A stretch of DNA of 64,000 nt from Cyclobacteriaceae bacterium (GCA_028278225.1 JANQEU010000069.1:270672-334671), one strand, 5' to 3'; shown: positions 27,457-36,227, counted from the first letter of the stretch. A program made the numbers and translations. The notes: generated by a model from the sequence alone, not told the origin.

Positions 27457-28713
27457 ATGAAAAATCTACTCATATTGGGTGCTGGTTCTGCGGGAACTAT
27501 GATGGCAAACCACCTCTCCAGGAAACTGGAAAAATCGGAATGGTCCATCACCGTAATTGATCAGCATGAAAAGCACTACTATCAACCGGGATTCCTGTTC
27601 CTTCCATTTGACATCTATGAAGAAAAGGACTGCTTCAAATCAAAGGAAACCTATATACCGAAAGGTGTTCTTTACATCCAAAAAGGCATTGAGTTGATCA
27701 ATGCCAAGAGTAATGAAGTACTGCTGGCGGATGGAACTTTGCTTTCTTATGACATCCTGATAATTGCAACCGGTTCGCGGATTGCTCCGGAGGAAGTCGA
27801 GGGGATGGATGGTGACCAATGGTATAGATCCGTTTTTGATTTTTATACATTCGAAGGAGCCAAAAAGCTCCGTGAATTCCTTCACAAATGGGAAGGCGGA
27901 AAATTGGTAGTTCACATTACGGAAATGCCCATCAAGTGCCCCGTAGCGCCACTCGAATTTGCCTTTCTGGCTGACTGGTATTTCCAGGAAAAAGGAATGC
28001 GCGACAAAGTTGAAATCCACTATGTAACGCCCCTGGATGGCGCTTTCACCAAACCCAAAGCTGCCGCAAAGCTGGGTCATCTTTTGGTAGAAAAGGGGGT
28101 GAATATTATTCCGGATTTTGCTATTGCAAGAGTCGATAACGAAAATAAAAAGATCGTTTCATGGGATGACAAAGAAGTGGAATTCGATTTACTGGCAACA
28201 GTTCCTACCAATATGGGAGATGATGTTATTCTCAGGTCCGGGTTGGGAGATGACCTGAATTTCGTCCCGACAAACAAGCATACACTTCAATCGAAGGCCT
28301 TTGAAAACATCTTTGTGATCGGCGACGCTACTGATGTGCCTACTTCCAAAGCCGGTTCGGTGGCTCACTTCGAATCGGAAATCCTGGTCGAAAACATTTT
28401 GAAATACATCAATGGAGAAGCGCTTACCGCAGAATTTGACGGTCATGCCAACTGCTTTGTTGAGACAGGGTTCAATAAGGCTATGCTTATAGATTTTAAC
28501 TATGAGCTGGAACCTGTGGCCGGAGTTTTCCCATTCAAAGGGTTTGGACCCATGAAATTGCTGCAGGAAAACAAATTGAATCATCTGGGAAAACTTGGAT
28601 TCAGATGGGCCTATTGGAATATGCTGATGAAAGGCAGGAAAATACCTTTTATTACGCCGCAGATGAGTTTTGAGGGTAAGGAAATTGAAAAACAAAAAAC
28701 AGAAATCGTATAA
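27457..28713 (+). CDS. Sulfide:quinone oxidoreductase family protein
   Basis: A 418-residue single-domain flavoprotein: FAD motif LLILGAGSAGTMMA (4-17), second site LIIATGSRIAPEEV, and IFVIGDATDVPTSKAG (about 285-300). Cysteines at C161 (KCPVAPLEF) and C333 fit the redox pair of SQR-type enzymes, which oxidise sulfide and reduce membrane quinone. The amphipathic C-terminus (WAYWNMLMKGRKIPF) is the usual membrane-attachment region. It starts a three-gene plus-strand operon with TusE-like and DsrE-like sulfur carriers, 19 bases downstream. It could act on sulfide or another thiol donor; the exact SQR type is not certain. Confidence 0.82.
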   Translation: MKNLLILGAGSAGTMMANHLSRKLEKSEWSITVIDQHEKHYYQPGFLFLPFDIYEEKDCFKSKETYIPKGVLYIQKGIELINAKSNEVLLADGTLLSYDILIIATGSRIAPEEVEGMDGDQWYRSVFDFYTFEGAKKLREFLHKWEGGKLVVHITEMPIKCPVAPLEFAFLADWYFQEKGMRDKVEIHYVTPLDGAFTKPKAAAKLGHLLVEKGVNIIPDFAIARVDNENKKIVSWDDKEVEFDLLATVPTNMGDDVILRSGLGDDLNFVPTNKHTLQSKAFENIFVIGDATDVPTSKAGSVAHFESEILVENILKYINGEALTAEFDGHANCFVETGFNKAMLIDFNYELEPVAGVFPFKGFGPMKLLQENKLNHLGKLGFRWAYWNMLMKGRKIPFITPQMSFEGKEIEKQKTEIV

Positions 28714-28732
28714 CACCAAACCGTAAATAAAA

Positions 28733-29041
28733 ATGGAAACTTTAATAGCAAACAAACCCGTAGAAGTGAACGAGCAAGGTTACTTGCTGGACATGGGTCA
28801 ATGGGACAGGGAAGTCGCAAGAGGTATTGCAGGTGAAGAAGGAATCGAGCTGACCGACCGCCACTTTGAAGTACTGGATTATCTCCGTTCTGAGCAGGAG
28901 AAAGGTACAGCTCTATCAATTCGTAAAGTTGGAAAATCAGGTGTGGTAGATATCAAAGAATTCTACCAGCTATTCCCCGACGGACCGCTGAAAAAAGCGT
29001 CAAGAATAGCCGGAATACCCAAACCTGCAAGTTGTATTTAA
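28733..29041 (+). CDS. TusE/DsrC-family sulfur-relay protein
   Basis: A 102-residue member of the DsrC/TusE family. It keeps the family end RIAGIPKPASCI with the penultimate Cys (C101), but the second C-terminal Cys used by true DsrC (about ten residues before) is Ser or Ala, so it resembles single-cysteine TusE or RspA. The protein would carry a persulfide on C101. Between the SQR gene and the DsrE-like gene, with 19 and 18 base gaps, indicating one operon. Confidence 0.88.
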   Translation: METLIANKPVEVNEQGYLLDMGQWDREVARGIAGEEGIELTDRHFEVLDYLRSEQEKGTALSIRKVGKSGVVDIKEFYQLFPDGPLKKASRIAGIPKPASCI

Positions 29042-29059
29042 GATTTTAAAAAATTTATC

Positions 29060-29566
29060 ATGGAAACCTTAGAAGCACCAGTCAAAAAGAAGCAAGAGAA
29101 AAAGCTCAAGAAGATAATGATCATTAACTCCAAAGCAACAGTTGATTCTGTCTATGCGGCATTGATACTTGCTAATGGAGCGAGAATGGAGGGCATTGAA
29201 TCAGAAATGTTCTGTACGTTTTTTGGTTTGGAAATGCTCCAACCTAAGAAAATGGACCACCTACATGTTGCCACTGTGGGCAATCCCGGTATGCACATCC
29301 CCACGATGATCGGGGGACTCCCGGGAATGGAAACCCTTGCAAGCGCGATGATGAAAAAGGAGATGGACAAACTCGATATCCCACCGGTTAGTGAGTTCCT
29401 GGAAATTTACAAAGCATCCGGGGGAAAAGTGTTTGCCTGCAAGCTGGCAATGGATATGTTCAAATTGAAAAGAGAAGACCTTTGGGAAGATGTCGATGAA
29501 GTGCTTACGGTTGGTGATTTCTATAACCGAGCTCAGGAAGAGGGGACACAGATAATATTTATTTAA
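29060..29566 (+). CDS. DsrE/DsrF/DrsH-like sulfur carrier protein
   Basis: A 168-residue DsrE3-type protein: a basic N-terminal tail (about residues 8-18), then KIMIINSKATVDSVYAALI, FCTFFGLEML and the conserved Cys motif GGKVFACKLAMDMFKL. Such proteins accept or donate sulfane sulfur in cytoplasmic sulfur transfer. Third gene of the SQR operon, followed 34 bases later by a terminator. The motifs look intact; partners such as TusA or rhodanese are not in the window. Confidence 0.85.
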   Translation: METLEAPVKKKQEKKLKKIMIINSKATVDSVYAALILANGARMEGIESEMFCTFFGLEMLQPKKMDHLHVATVGNPGMHIPTMIGGLPGMETLASAMMKKEMDKLDIPPVSEFLEIYKASGGKVFACKLAMDMFKLKREDLWEDVDEVLTVGDFYNRAQEEGTQIIFI

Positions 29567-29599
29567 GTATTTATCAAAGTCTCTTCTTCGGGATGAGAG

Positions 29600-29629
29600 A
29601 CCCAGGCAAAATATTGTCTGGGTTTTTTT
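29600..29629. terminator. Rho-independent terminator of the SQR operon
   Basis: Arms ACCCAGGCAA (29600-29609) and TTGTCTGGGT (29614-29623), with one G-T pair and a 4-base loop, precede a run of seven T. It lies between the DsrE-like gene and the convergent pepE and may serve both. Confidence 0.8.
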
Positions 29630-30323
29630 AATAACTGAATGAACCCGGAGAGACATTCATCACTTCCTTCCCTTTCTCGAATATTGAGAGTTGGCCGATC
29701 CCTTTGTACTGCATGCTATCTCCGTTCACCTGTACCAATCCTCCTTCCGGTATTCCAAAAACCTGTATGCCGGGATTGATCTCCAAAAACTCCGCAATTC
29801 TCATTGGCCGCGTTTCTCCGCCATGATTAGGGATTTGTTCCTCGGTGAAATGCGGATTGATCTGAAAAGATATAAGATCAAGTGACTCGAAATTTTTCGG
29901 TTCGATGATCGGCATATCGTTGGTGGTCCTGATAGTTGGACTGGCAACATTGGCTCCTGCACTCCATCCGATGTATGGAATTCCTTCCTTCACTTTCTCC
30001 CGTATTAATTCAATCCATCCATCCTGCAGGTAATGGACCAGGTGAAATGTATTTCCCCCACCCACGGCTATGGCATCGCAGTTTTCAACAGCTTTTTCTT
30101 TATCCTTCAGAAGATGGGCGCCAAGCGCTTCATATCCCATTTCACCAAACCGCTCTTTGACGACCTCAAAGTATTCATCAAAACTGAATGTAACCCCGGC
30201 AAACGGAAAGAAGAGGATCTTCCTTTCAGTATCACCCAGGAACTCCTTAATGTGTTTTTCGGCCCAGCCGAGAAATGGTTCCCCGGGCAAAGTGGAATTA
30301 CTGAGCAGCAAAAGTCTTTTCAC
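29628..30323 (-). CDS. pepE: Dipeptidase E (alpha-aspartyl dipeptidase)
   Basis: A 231-residue S51 family serine peptidase; E. coli PepE has 229. The nucleophile is in PYIGWSAGANVASPTI with Ser about 121; IAVGGGNTFHLVHYL and FQINPHFTEEQI are typical. It hydrolyses dipeptides with N-terminal Asp. GTG start at 30323 (no ATG fits). It overlaps the terminator of the convergent SQR operon by 2 bases. Confidence 0.88.
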   Translation of the reverse strand: MKRLLLLSNSTLPGEPFLGWAEKHIKEFLGDTERKILFFPFAGVTFSFDEYFEVVKERFGEMGYEALGAHLLKDKEKAVENCDAIAVGGGNTFHLVHYLQDGWIELIREKVKEGIPYIGWSAGANVASPTIRTTNDMPIIEPKNFESLDLISFQINPHFTEEQIPNHGGETRPMRIAEFLEINPGIQVFGIPEGGLVQVNGDSMQYKGIGQLSIFEKGKEVMNVSPGSFSY

Positions 30324-30368
30324 ATCTCCGAATTTAAGGAAATATTGGCAGCGGATGGATTTGCTGTA

Positions 30369-30881
30369 TTAGTCCTCCAGCTCAGCCGTTTTTGTCGATA
30401 TTTCAATGGTATAATCCATCTCAATCTTTGATTTGATTGAATTGGAGATCAGACAGGCATCTTTTGCCTTTTTGAGCACACGCTCACATCGTGCATAATC
30501 CTCTTCCCTGTTGATCACCACCCTGGGAAACAGCTTTATCTCTGTCATTTCGATACGCCGGTCTTCCTTGTCCAGCTTACCGCGTGCCGAGCAATGGAAG
30601 CCGGAAAAATTAAGCTTTGAATTTGCTGCAATTGCCAGGAAGGTTGTCATGAGGCATGTGCTTACCGATGCCGTGAAAAGATGTTCCGGCGACCAGATAC
30701 CCGGGATCCCTTCCGGAAACTCCGGCGGAGTAGCTACCTCGATGCAGCCGGATCCTTGTGGAACACTATTCAATTCAGGTGAACACATGATACCTTTCCG
30801 TGCCTCACTCCATTCAACATCGATGTTATAGTAGTGTGGGAGTTGTTTGCTTGAACTTGACGTCTTAGATAATTTTTCCAT
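30369..30881 (-). CDS. OsmC/Ohr-family protein
   Basis: A 170-residue OsmC-like thiol peroxidase fold. The two expected cysteines are in ASVSTCLMTTFLAIA and FSGFHCSARGKL. OsmC proteins reduce organic hydroperoxides, and members of this type are also linked to sulfur and persulfide stress. ATG at 30881; immediately upstream is an inverted repeat that may be its operator. Divergent from the hemolysin III-like gene. Position near the SQR/DsrE operon is suggestive but not proof of a shared role. Confidence 0.87.
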   Translation of the reverse strand: MEKLSKTSSSSKQLPHYYNIDVEWSEARKGIMCSPELNSVPQGSGCIEVATPPEFPEGIPGIWSPEHLFTASVSTCLMTTFLAIAANSKLNFSGFHCSARGKLDKEDRRIEMTEIKLFPRVVINREEDYARCERVLKKAKDACLISNSIKSKIEMDYTIEISTKTAELED

Positions 30882-30888
30882 AATAAAA

Positions 30889-30909
30889 TAACAGTGTAGA
30901 ACGCTGTTA
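30889..30909 (-). promoter_or_regulatory. Possible operator upstream of the OsmC gene
   Basis: Arms TAACAGTG (30889-30896) and CGCTGTTA (30902-30909) around a 5-base spacer, 7 of 8 positions complementary, start 8 bases before the OsmC start codon. The site lies in the 157-base divergent gap shared with the hemolysin III gene. No regulator is encoded beside it. Confidence 0.45.
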
Positions 30910-31038
30910 AATTCAATCTAAAACGGGATTCCCTGTATGATTCACATTACCCTGAAGACTGATCCAGATCACACAATATTTGCTTTCAAATACATACCCG
31001 AAAACGCAATAATTCGTTGATATAAGAAACCCAATGAA

Positions 31039-31680
31039 TTGACTGCCACAGCAACATATTATTCCCCAAGGGAAGAAGCCATAAATATTTTAACACACCT
31101 GATCGGCACGATATTAAGTGTTGGGGGATTGACATTGCTGGTAACATTCAGCAGCATTTACGGAACGGTATGGCATATCGTAAGTTTCAGTATTTATGGC
31201 AGCTCCCTGGTGATCCTTTACCTGGCTTCAACACTTTACCACTCCGCCAGGAATAGAACTTTAAGAAAGCGGTTGAATGTCTTTGATCATTCAGCCATAT
31301 ACCTTCTCATTGCCGGGACTTACACGCCCTTCACCCTGGTAACATTGAATGGCCCGATGGGTTGGACATTGTTTGGTATTACCTGGGGTCTGGCTCTGGG
31401 GGGCATTACAATGAAAATCACCGGCCTAAAAAAATTCAGGCGGCTTTCCACAACGAGTTACATTCTGCTGGGCTGGATCGGGATAATTGCCATAAACCCG
31501 ATTTACAGGACTTTGCCGACGGGTGGGTTGCTCCTGCTTGCGCTTGGCGGCTTGGCTTACACGATTGGGGCCGTATTCTACTCACTAAACAGAATTCCCT
31601 ACAATCATGCCATCTTTCACTTCTGGGTCCTCGCAGGAAGTATTTTGCATTTCTGCGCAATCTTTTTTTACCTTTTATAG
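31039..31680 (+). CDS. Hemolysin III family protein (TrhA/YqfA-like)
   Basis: A 213-residue protein with seven membrane segments of the PAQR/hemolysin III fold. Characteristic residues: SPREEAINILTHLIG, LYHSARN, VFDHSAIYLLIAGTYTPF and the C-terminal NHAIFHFWVLAGSILHF, which supplies His ligands for a metal. It is an inner-membrane protein of unclear enzyme activity, possibly lipid- or membrane-homeostasis related. TTG start at 31039; the nearby ATG at 31034 is out of frame and hits a stop at once. Confidence 0.85.
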   Translation: MTATATYYSPREEAINILTHLIGTILSVGGLTLLVTFSSIYGTVWHIVSFSIYGSSLVILYLASTLYHSARNRTLRKRLNVFDHSAIYLLIAGTYTPFTLVTLNGPMGWTLFGITWGLALGGITMKITGLKKFRRLSTTSYILLGWIGIIAINPIYRTLPTGGLLLLALGGLAYTIGAVFYSLNRIPYNHAIFHFWVLAGSILHFCAIFFYLL

Positions 31681-31827
31681 GAACACAGTCGTCTTGTCCG
31701 GATATCCGAAAAATACCAGAAATTGGGTATTGATTTTCAGGAACCTGACCTATTAATTTAGTAATAGCGTTTCTTAGTGGCGGAAACAACTCCTTATGAA
31801 CCTAATCGATATCCATATTGCATCGAT

Positions 31828-31854
31828 GTGCGGAAGCTGTATCTCCGCACTTTT
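31828..31854 (+). terminator. Possible terminator or leader hairpin before the patatin gene
   Basis: Perfect arms GTGCGGA (31828-31834) and TCCGCAC (31844-31850) with a 9-base loop are followed by four T. The site lies in the 240-base gap between the hemolysin III and patatin genes; it could end the first transcript or act in the leader of the second. Confidence 0.45.
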
Positions 31855-31920
31855 CCAGGTTAAACTTTGTGACATCATACATACCGGGCATTCCGAACGG
31901 AATCTAAACTCAACGAACAA

Positions 31921-32898
31921 ATGAGTGATCTAATAAAAGTACTATCTATTGACGGGGGAGGCATACGCGGTATAGTACCGGGCACTATCCTTGTCGAGGC
32001 TGAAAAGGCTTTCGGTTTTAAGGTGTGGGACTATTTTGACATGATCGCGGGTACAAGTACCGGAGGTATACTGTCCTGTGCATATTTATGTCCGGGTGAT
32101 AACGATCCTTCAAAGCCGAAGTTCACCTCGGAGGAAGTTGTAGGGCTATATTTTGAGCGGGGGGATGAGATCTTCGACATACCCATCTTTCACAAGATCA
32201 GATCCGTTGGTGGAATTGCGGATGAAAAATACCCTGACGACGGCATTGAAGACGCCCTTCATGACTATTTCGGAAATGTGTGGCTGAAGGATCTGCTGAA
32301 ACCAACTGTGATCACTTCATATGATATTAAAAACCGGAAGGGTCATTTCTTCTATCAGCATGAAGCAAAAAAAGACGCTGCTTATAACTTCAGGATCAAG
32401 GACGTTTCCAGGGCAACCTCCGCAGCACCCACCTATTTCGAGTGTGCACGGATACGCAACGAAAAAGATGACCGGTTTGTGCTTATCGACGGTGGTGTGT
32501 TTGTGAATAATCCGGCCCTTGCGGCTTATGCTGAAGTCCGCGAGCAATTTGACAAGGCAACAGCAAAGGACATGAAGATCCTTTCACTGGGCACAGGTTT
32601 CTCCAAGAAGAAATACTACTATAGCCAGGCCAAGGACTGGGGTATGGCACAGTGGGTCCAACCGGTCATCGATATTATGATGGCGGGAAGTGTAGATGTT
32701 AATGACTTTTACATTGATCAGATCTTCGACGCTGCCGGTCATCCCAATCACTACCTGCGGCTGAATGCTAAAATGCCCGCGGATGTGGATGCCGACATGG
32801 ACTGTGCTACCCCTGAGAATATGGCTGCCCTGAAGCGGTTTGGCCAACAGATCTTCAAAGAGAATAAGAAGGATCTTAAGGAGTGGTTTGGAGTGTAA
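31921..32898 (+). CDS. Patatin-like phospholipase
   Basis: A 325-residue lipid acyl hydrolase. The oxyanion motif is DGGGIRG (11-17), the nucleophile elbow GTSTG with S46 and the catalytic D190 in DGGVFVNNPALAA. These are intact, so activity on membrane lipids is plausible. No signal peptide, so it is cytoplasmic. The downstream gene (40 bases away) is a second alpha/beta hydrolase, and both lie between unrelated genes. Patatins occur in lipid metabolism and, as CapV, in cGAS-type phage defence; no nucleotide cyclase is present here, so a defence role is not supported. Confidence 0.88.
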   Translation: MSDLIKVLSIDGGGIRGIVPGTILVEAEKAFGFKVWDYFDMIAGTSTGGILSCAYLCPGDNDPSKPKFTSEEVVGLYFERGDEIFDIPIFHKIRSVGGIADEKYPDDGIEDALHDYFGNVWLKDLLKPTVITSYDIKNRKGHFFYQHEAKKDAAYNFRIKDVSRATSAAPTYFECARIRNEKDDRFVLIDGGVFVNNPALAAYAEVREQFDKATAKDMKILSLGTGFSKKKYYYSQAKDWGMAQWVQPVIDIMMAGSVDVNDFYIDQIFDAAGHPNHYLRLNAKMPADVDADMDCATPENMAALKRFGQQIFKENKKDLKEWFGV

Positions 32899-32937
32899 AA
32901 GGTCAGTAGAAGGTAATCAACGAAATAAATACCAATC

Positions 32938-33867
32938 ATGGCAAAAATCATCATAGGAATTCACGGATTAGCCAATAAACCTGAAAAATCTGAACTCACC
33001 GATTGGTGGAAGACATCCATCCGGGAAGGCCTGCAGAAAAACATCGGTTTGACGGAGGATTTTGATTATGAAATGGTCTATTGGGCAGATCTAATGTATA
33101 AATATCATCAACACAACGACAAAGCTTTTGATTTTGATCAGCTGTATAATGACGAACCTTATATTCCGGCGCTTCCGGATGCGCTAAAAAAGTATAAAGA
33201 ACGCTGGCTTGATGATATCAGAGGTTTTGCAGGTGACCTGGTTGGCTCGGGGCTGGATTTCGTCAAGGAAAAGTTCAAGATGGACGGACTGGCGGACTGG
33301 GCATTGGGGAAATTACTCAAAGACCTGGCTTTCTATTATTCGGACACACAAAATATCAACAATCGTGACGGAGCGATGGAATTGGCCAATCTGGTCCTTA
33401 AAAAGGAGTTGGAAACTACACTGAGGAAACATCAGGACAGGGAAATTATGCTGATTGCCCATTCCATGGGTTCGATCATCGCCTATGATGTACTTAGAGA
33501 TCTGGGACGATCAGAGGACCACACCATAAAAATCCGGTCATTCATTACGATTGGTTCACCGCTGGGCCTTCCGCATGTCAAAGGAAAGATCATCCAGCAA
33601 AGAGATTACGATCAGGATTCAAAAAGGGTGCGCACCCCATCACTTGTAACCGGCGAGTGGATCAATTATGCTGATAAAAAAGACAAGGTAGCTATTGATT
33701 TCTTTTTGAAAGACGATTACTCCGAAAATGCCGAAGACATCCAGGTTCAGGATGACCTGGTGCTCAATGACTATGTGGGATTGTCCGGTAAAGAAAATCA
33801 CCATAAGTCTTATGGATATTTGAGAACTCCGGAGTTCTCTGAAAAGATTGCCGCTTTCATAGCTTAA
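32938..33867 (+). CDS. Alpha/beta hydrolase, lipase-like
   Basis: A 309-residue protein starting KIIIGIHGLANKP (a beta strand and HG oxyanion loop), with the nucleophile in MLIAHSMGSIIAYDVL (S176) and ITIGSPLG after it. The middle 90 residues are an unusual acidic and aromatic insertion (residues 40-130). No signal peptide. Its place 40 bases after the patatin gene suggests a two-gene lipid-cleaving operon. The catalytic His could lie in the C-terminal KENHHKSYGYL segment. The exact substrate is unknown. Confidence 0.75.
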   Translation: MAKIIIGIHGLANKPEKSELTDWWKTSIREGLQKNIGLTEDFDYEMVYWADLMYKYHQHNDKAFDFDQLYNDEPYIPALPDALKKYKERWLDDIRGFAGDLVGSGLDFVKEKFKMDGLADWALGKLLKDLAFYYSDTQNINNRDGAMELANLVLKKELETTLRKHQDREIMLIAHSMGSIIAYDVLRDLGRSEDHTIKIRSFITIGSPLGLPHVKGKIIQQRDYDQDSKRVRTPSLVTGEWINYADKKDKVAIDFFLKDDYSENAEDIQVQDDLVLNDYVGLSGKENHHKSYGYLRTPEFSEKIAAFIA

Positions 33868-33939
33868 ATCAAAGGCTGGGGCAGTTCAAGGTTTCAAATG
33901 AACCGTACTGAAAGCGAAACGGTGCGTATATTTTGATTT

Positions 33940-34254
33940 TTATTTGGCTTTCACAGTGCTATAAGCCGCCTCCATCGCATCCTTGAAAGTATCTTCCGGA
34001 ACCCTGTCCAACTCCACAACCGTCCAGCCCTGCTTACCCCATTTATTTGGGACCGGGTAAATGATCGTTTGATCGAACGCACTGAACAGGGACTGGTCCA
34101 TTTCGGAAAGTTTAAGCGTAACCTGTCGTTTTCGTTCGTCCATCGTTGCGAAAATCTTTTTCCTTATCCGAAAAGAGGTTTTTTCGAAATGAGGTTCTTC
34201 CTTCACATCGTCAAGTGATGTAGCAAGCTTTCTGACCGTTTCGGTTGCAACCAT
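33940..34254 (-). CDS. MmcQ/YjbR family protein
   Basis: A 104-residue protein of the MmcQ/YjbR (CyaY-like DNA-binding) family: KTSFRIRKKIFATMDERKRQ, LKLSEMDQSLFSAFD and NKWGKQGWTVVELDRV match the family core. YjbR has a double-wing DNA-binding fold but no defined function. ATG at 34254. Single gene between the convergent hydrolase and the divergent large membrane protein. Confidence 0.85.
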   Translation of the reverse strand: MVATETVRKLATSLDDVKEEPHFEKTSFRIRKKIFATMDERKRQVTLKLSEMDQSLFSAFDQTIIYPVPNKWGKQGWTVVELDRVPEDTFKDAMEAAYSTVKAK

Positions 34255-34346
34255 TTACCATTTCAGGATTACGTCATTAATTTAAGAAATTGCAGGCAAC
34301 CGGAAACTGCTTTTGTGCATCTTTCAATTAACACACCTAAACCGAT

Positions 34347-36227
34347 ATGTCTGCATCTCGCTTTTTATCAGTGCTAACTTTTTTTGTAGTTGCACATTTC
34401 GGGATCGCACAGATCCTGAATGATGATATCATCGTGCTTCAGCCTACCGGCAGTGAGATTGATTCCCTGACGGAGATGACCATCCTGGCGGATACAACCG
34501 ATCTATACCAAAGCGCAAAGTCAGTCATAGAAAACACATACATAAAAGAGGCGGTGACGCTACATAAGCTGGTTCAGCAGTTCCTGGTGAACAACGGCCA
34601 ATTGGAGCAGGTCGAACCCGCTTACCTGGCACTAACCCAAAACCAGGGCGGGTATGCGAGAAAAGGTTTTGCGTTAAATGTGAATGGAATCATTACAAAA
34701 AAGCCCAAATCATTTTATGTGGATATTGTAGAAGGAAATGTGAGGGCCACGCCTGCAAAACTGATGTCCGTTACACAACTGTATCCCCATGAACTGGGCC
34801 ATATACTCTACAGGTTACTGAGTTCATCAGATACCATTGAAGAAACCTCCAGAAGCGTGAATGTGCATTTCTTCTCTATCATAACTGATTATCAAATTGC
34901 TTTTAATGAAGGATTTGCGGAACACTTTGAAAATGTTGCCAGATTATATGAACCAAACGACTCCATCAGGGCCGGGATATTTTCAGACATTACTGAAAAA
35001 GAAAAAAGGTTTGAGCCCTACATCCGTGGATTTGAAAAAGATCATCGGTGGAGCATTCGGATGGACTATTATAAAGCCACTATGATCGCCTGGTACCAGC
35101 AGTTCGAAGATTATAAAAGATATAAGTATGCAATGGAAGACCTCGCTGCATTTAAGAACAAAACTGTATCATCAGGATCTCACGAAGACAGGATTTCTTT
35201 TCGGAATTCCGGCGTTCGCAGGTCCCAGGAAAAACGAAACATGGTTCAGTCCCTGAGTTCGGAGGGTGTTGTATCCGGTTTCTTCACCGGCCTGATCCAA
35301 TCCGGTCTTCCCGACCGATACAGGACATCATCATTCTACAAACGGTTTTTATCTGACACTTCCACATTCATCAACCCTTCCGAAAGGTTTTCACCTGTTC
35401 AGAACCAGATGATGAAAATATTCTATGTACTGAACAAACATGTAATATTTGAGTATTCAGAACGATCTCAACTCACGGATTTCATTGATGGTTATTGCCT
35501 GGAATTTCCGGATGAAGCGAATAGTATGAAGTTCCTGTTCAAAAGAGTAACCGGGCTTGAGTTCTCCGATCGTCTTCCTCCCCAGATCTGGCTCCTCGTA
35601 AAAAAATATGATCACCGACTGATCATACTGGATCAATTTGACGGCTTAACCATCCCTGTTTATAGTTTTAACCTGAATGCTGCGGAAACTGAAGAGCTGA
35701 TGACCCTGGGACTGTCCACGGAAAAGGCGCATGCGGTCATTGAATACAGGGACACCTACGGATATTTCCAAAACCTGAGTGAAGTCAGAAATGTTCCGGG
35801 CCTTACCAGTACTGAAGCCGATATGATCATCAGCCATAATTTCGATCAGGAATATTTTGATGCATTAGCCGAACCGGAACTAAAGATCCGGGCTTTGATT
35901 GTCACCCCACTGCTGCATCTCCTGAAGGAAGGGTTATTCTGGTTTGCAATCATCATTATTCTCAGGTATTTGATTTTCTATAAGACACTGAGATCAGTTC
36001 ATCACATCAGGATGATCACCGCCCACCTTTCTCACTGGTTGTTATTGCTGGTCATTGGTTTGATCGCCGTTGCTGCCTCACCTAAACCCATTTTTATATT
36101 CCTGCCGGTTTCTATTCTCCTTGCAACTCCCGGTGCTCTGATTTATCGGAAAAACGTACCAAAACTGAAGCGTCACACGACGGTGGTGCTCCTCATGACG
36201 GTGGCTATTGCGCTTTCTCTGATCTGA
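34347..36227 (+). CDS. Large membrane protein with HELGH metallopeptidase motif and helix-hairpin-helix domain
   Basis: A 626-residue protein with a signal peptide (to about residue 22). Residues 148-152 are HELGH, a zinc-peptidase HExxH motif, and 187-195 NEGFAEHFE supplies a plausible third ligand, as in gluzincins. Residues 441-497 form a helix-hairpin-helix pair of the ComEA type (LNLNAAETEELMTLGLS, YFQNLSEVRNVPGLTSTEA). The C-terminus has about three membrane helices (530-545, 563-577, 582-600) plus a final one. I do not know a named family with this combination. Both the peptidase and the HhH region would face the periplasm. It is followed, 51 bases later, by the DUF3667 gene. Confidence 0.65.
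   Translation: MSASRFLSVLTFFVVAHFGIAQILNDDIIVLQPTGSEIDSLTEMTILADTTDLYQSAKSVIENTYIKEAVTLHKLVQQFLVNNGQLEQVEPAYLALTQNQGGYARKGFALNVNGIITKKPKSFYVDIVEGNVRATPAKLMSVTQLYPHELGHILYRLLSSSDTIEETSRSVNVHFFSIITDYQIAFNEGFAEHFENVARLYEPNDSIRAGIFSDITEKEKRFEPYIRGFEKDHRWSIRMDYYKATMIAWYQQFEDYKRYKYAMEDLAAFKNKTVSSGSHEDRISFRNSGVRRSQEKRNMVQSLSSEGVVSGFFTGLIQSGLPDRYRTSSFYKRFLSDTSTFINPSERFSPVQNQMMKIFYVLNKHVIFEYSERSQLTDFIDGYCLEFPDEANSMKFLFKRVTGLEFSDRLPPQIWLLVKKYDHRLIILDQFDGLTIPVYSFNLNAAETEELMTLGLSTEKAHAVIEYRDTYGYFQNLSEVRNVPGLTSTEADMIISHNFDQEYFDALAEPELKIRALIVTPLLHLLKEGLFWFAIIIILRYLIFYKTLRSVHHIRMITAHLSHWLLLLVIGLIAVAASPKPIFIFLPVSILLATPGALIYRKNVPKLKRHTTVVLLMTVAIALSLI

Noticed and set aside
28733..29041. True DsrC of a dissimilatory sulfite reductase pathway
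   Set aside because: The second C-terminal Cys is missing and no dsrAB genes are in the window.
31921..32898. CBASS phage-defence effector (CapV)
   Set aside because: No cyclase, Cap2/Cap3 or other CBASS gene lies beside it; the neighbour is a lipase-like protein.
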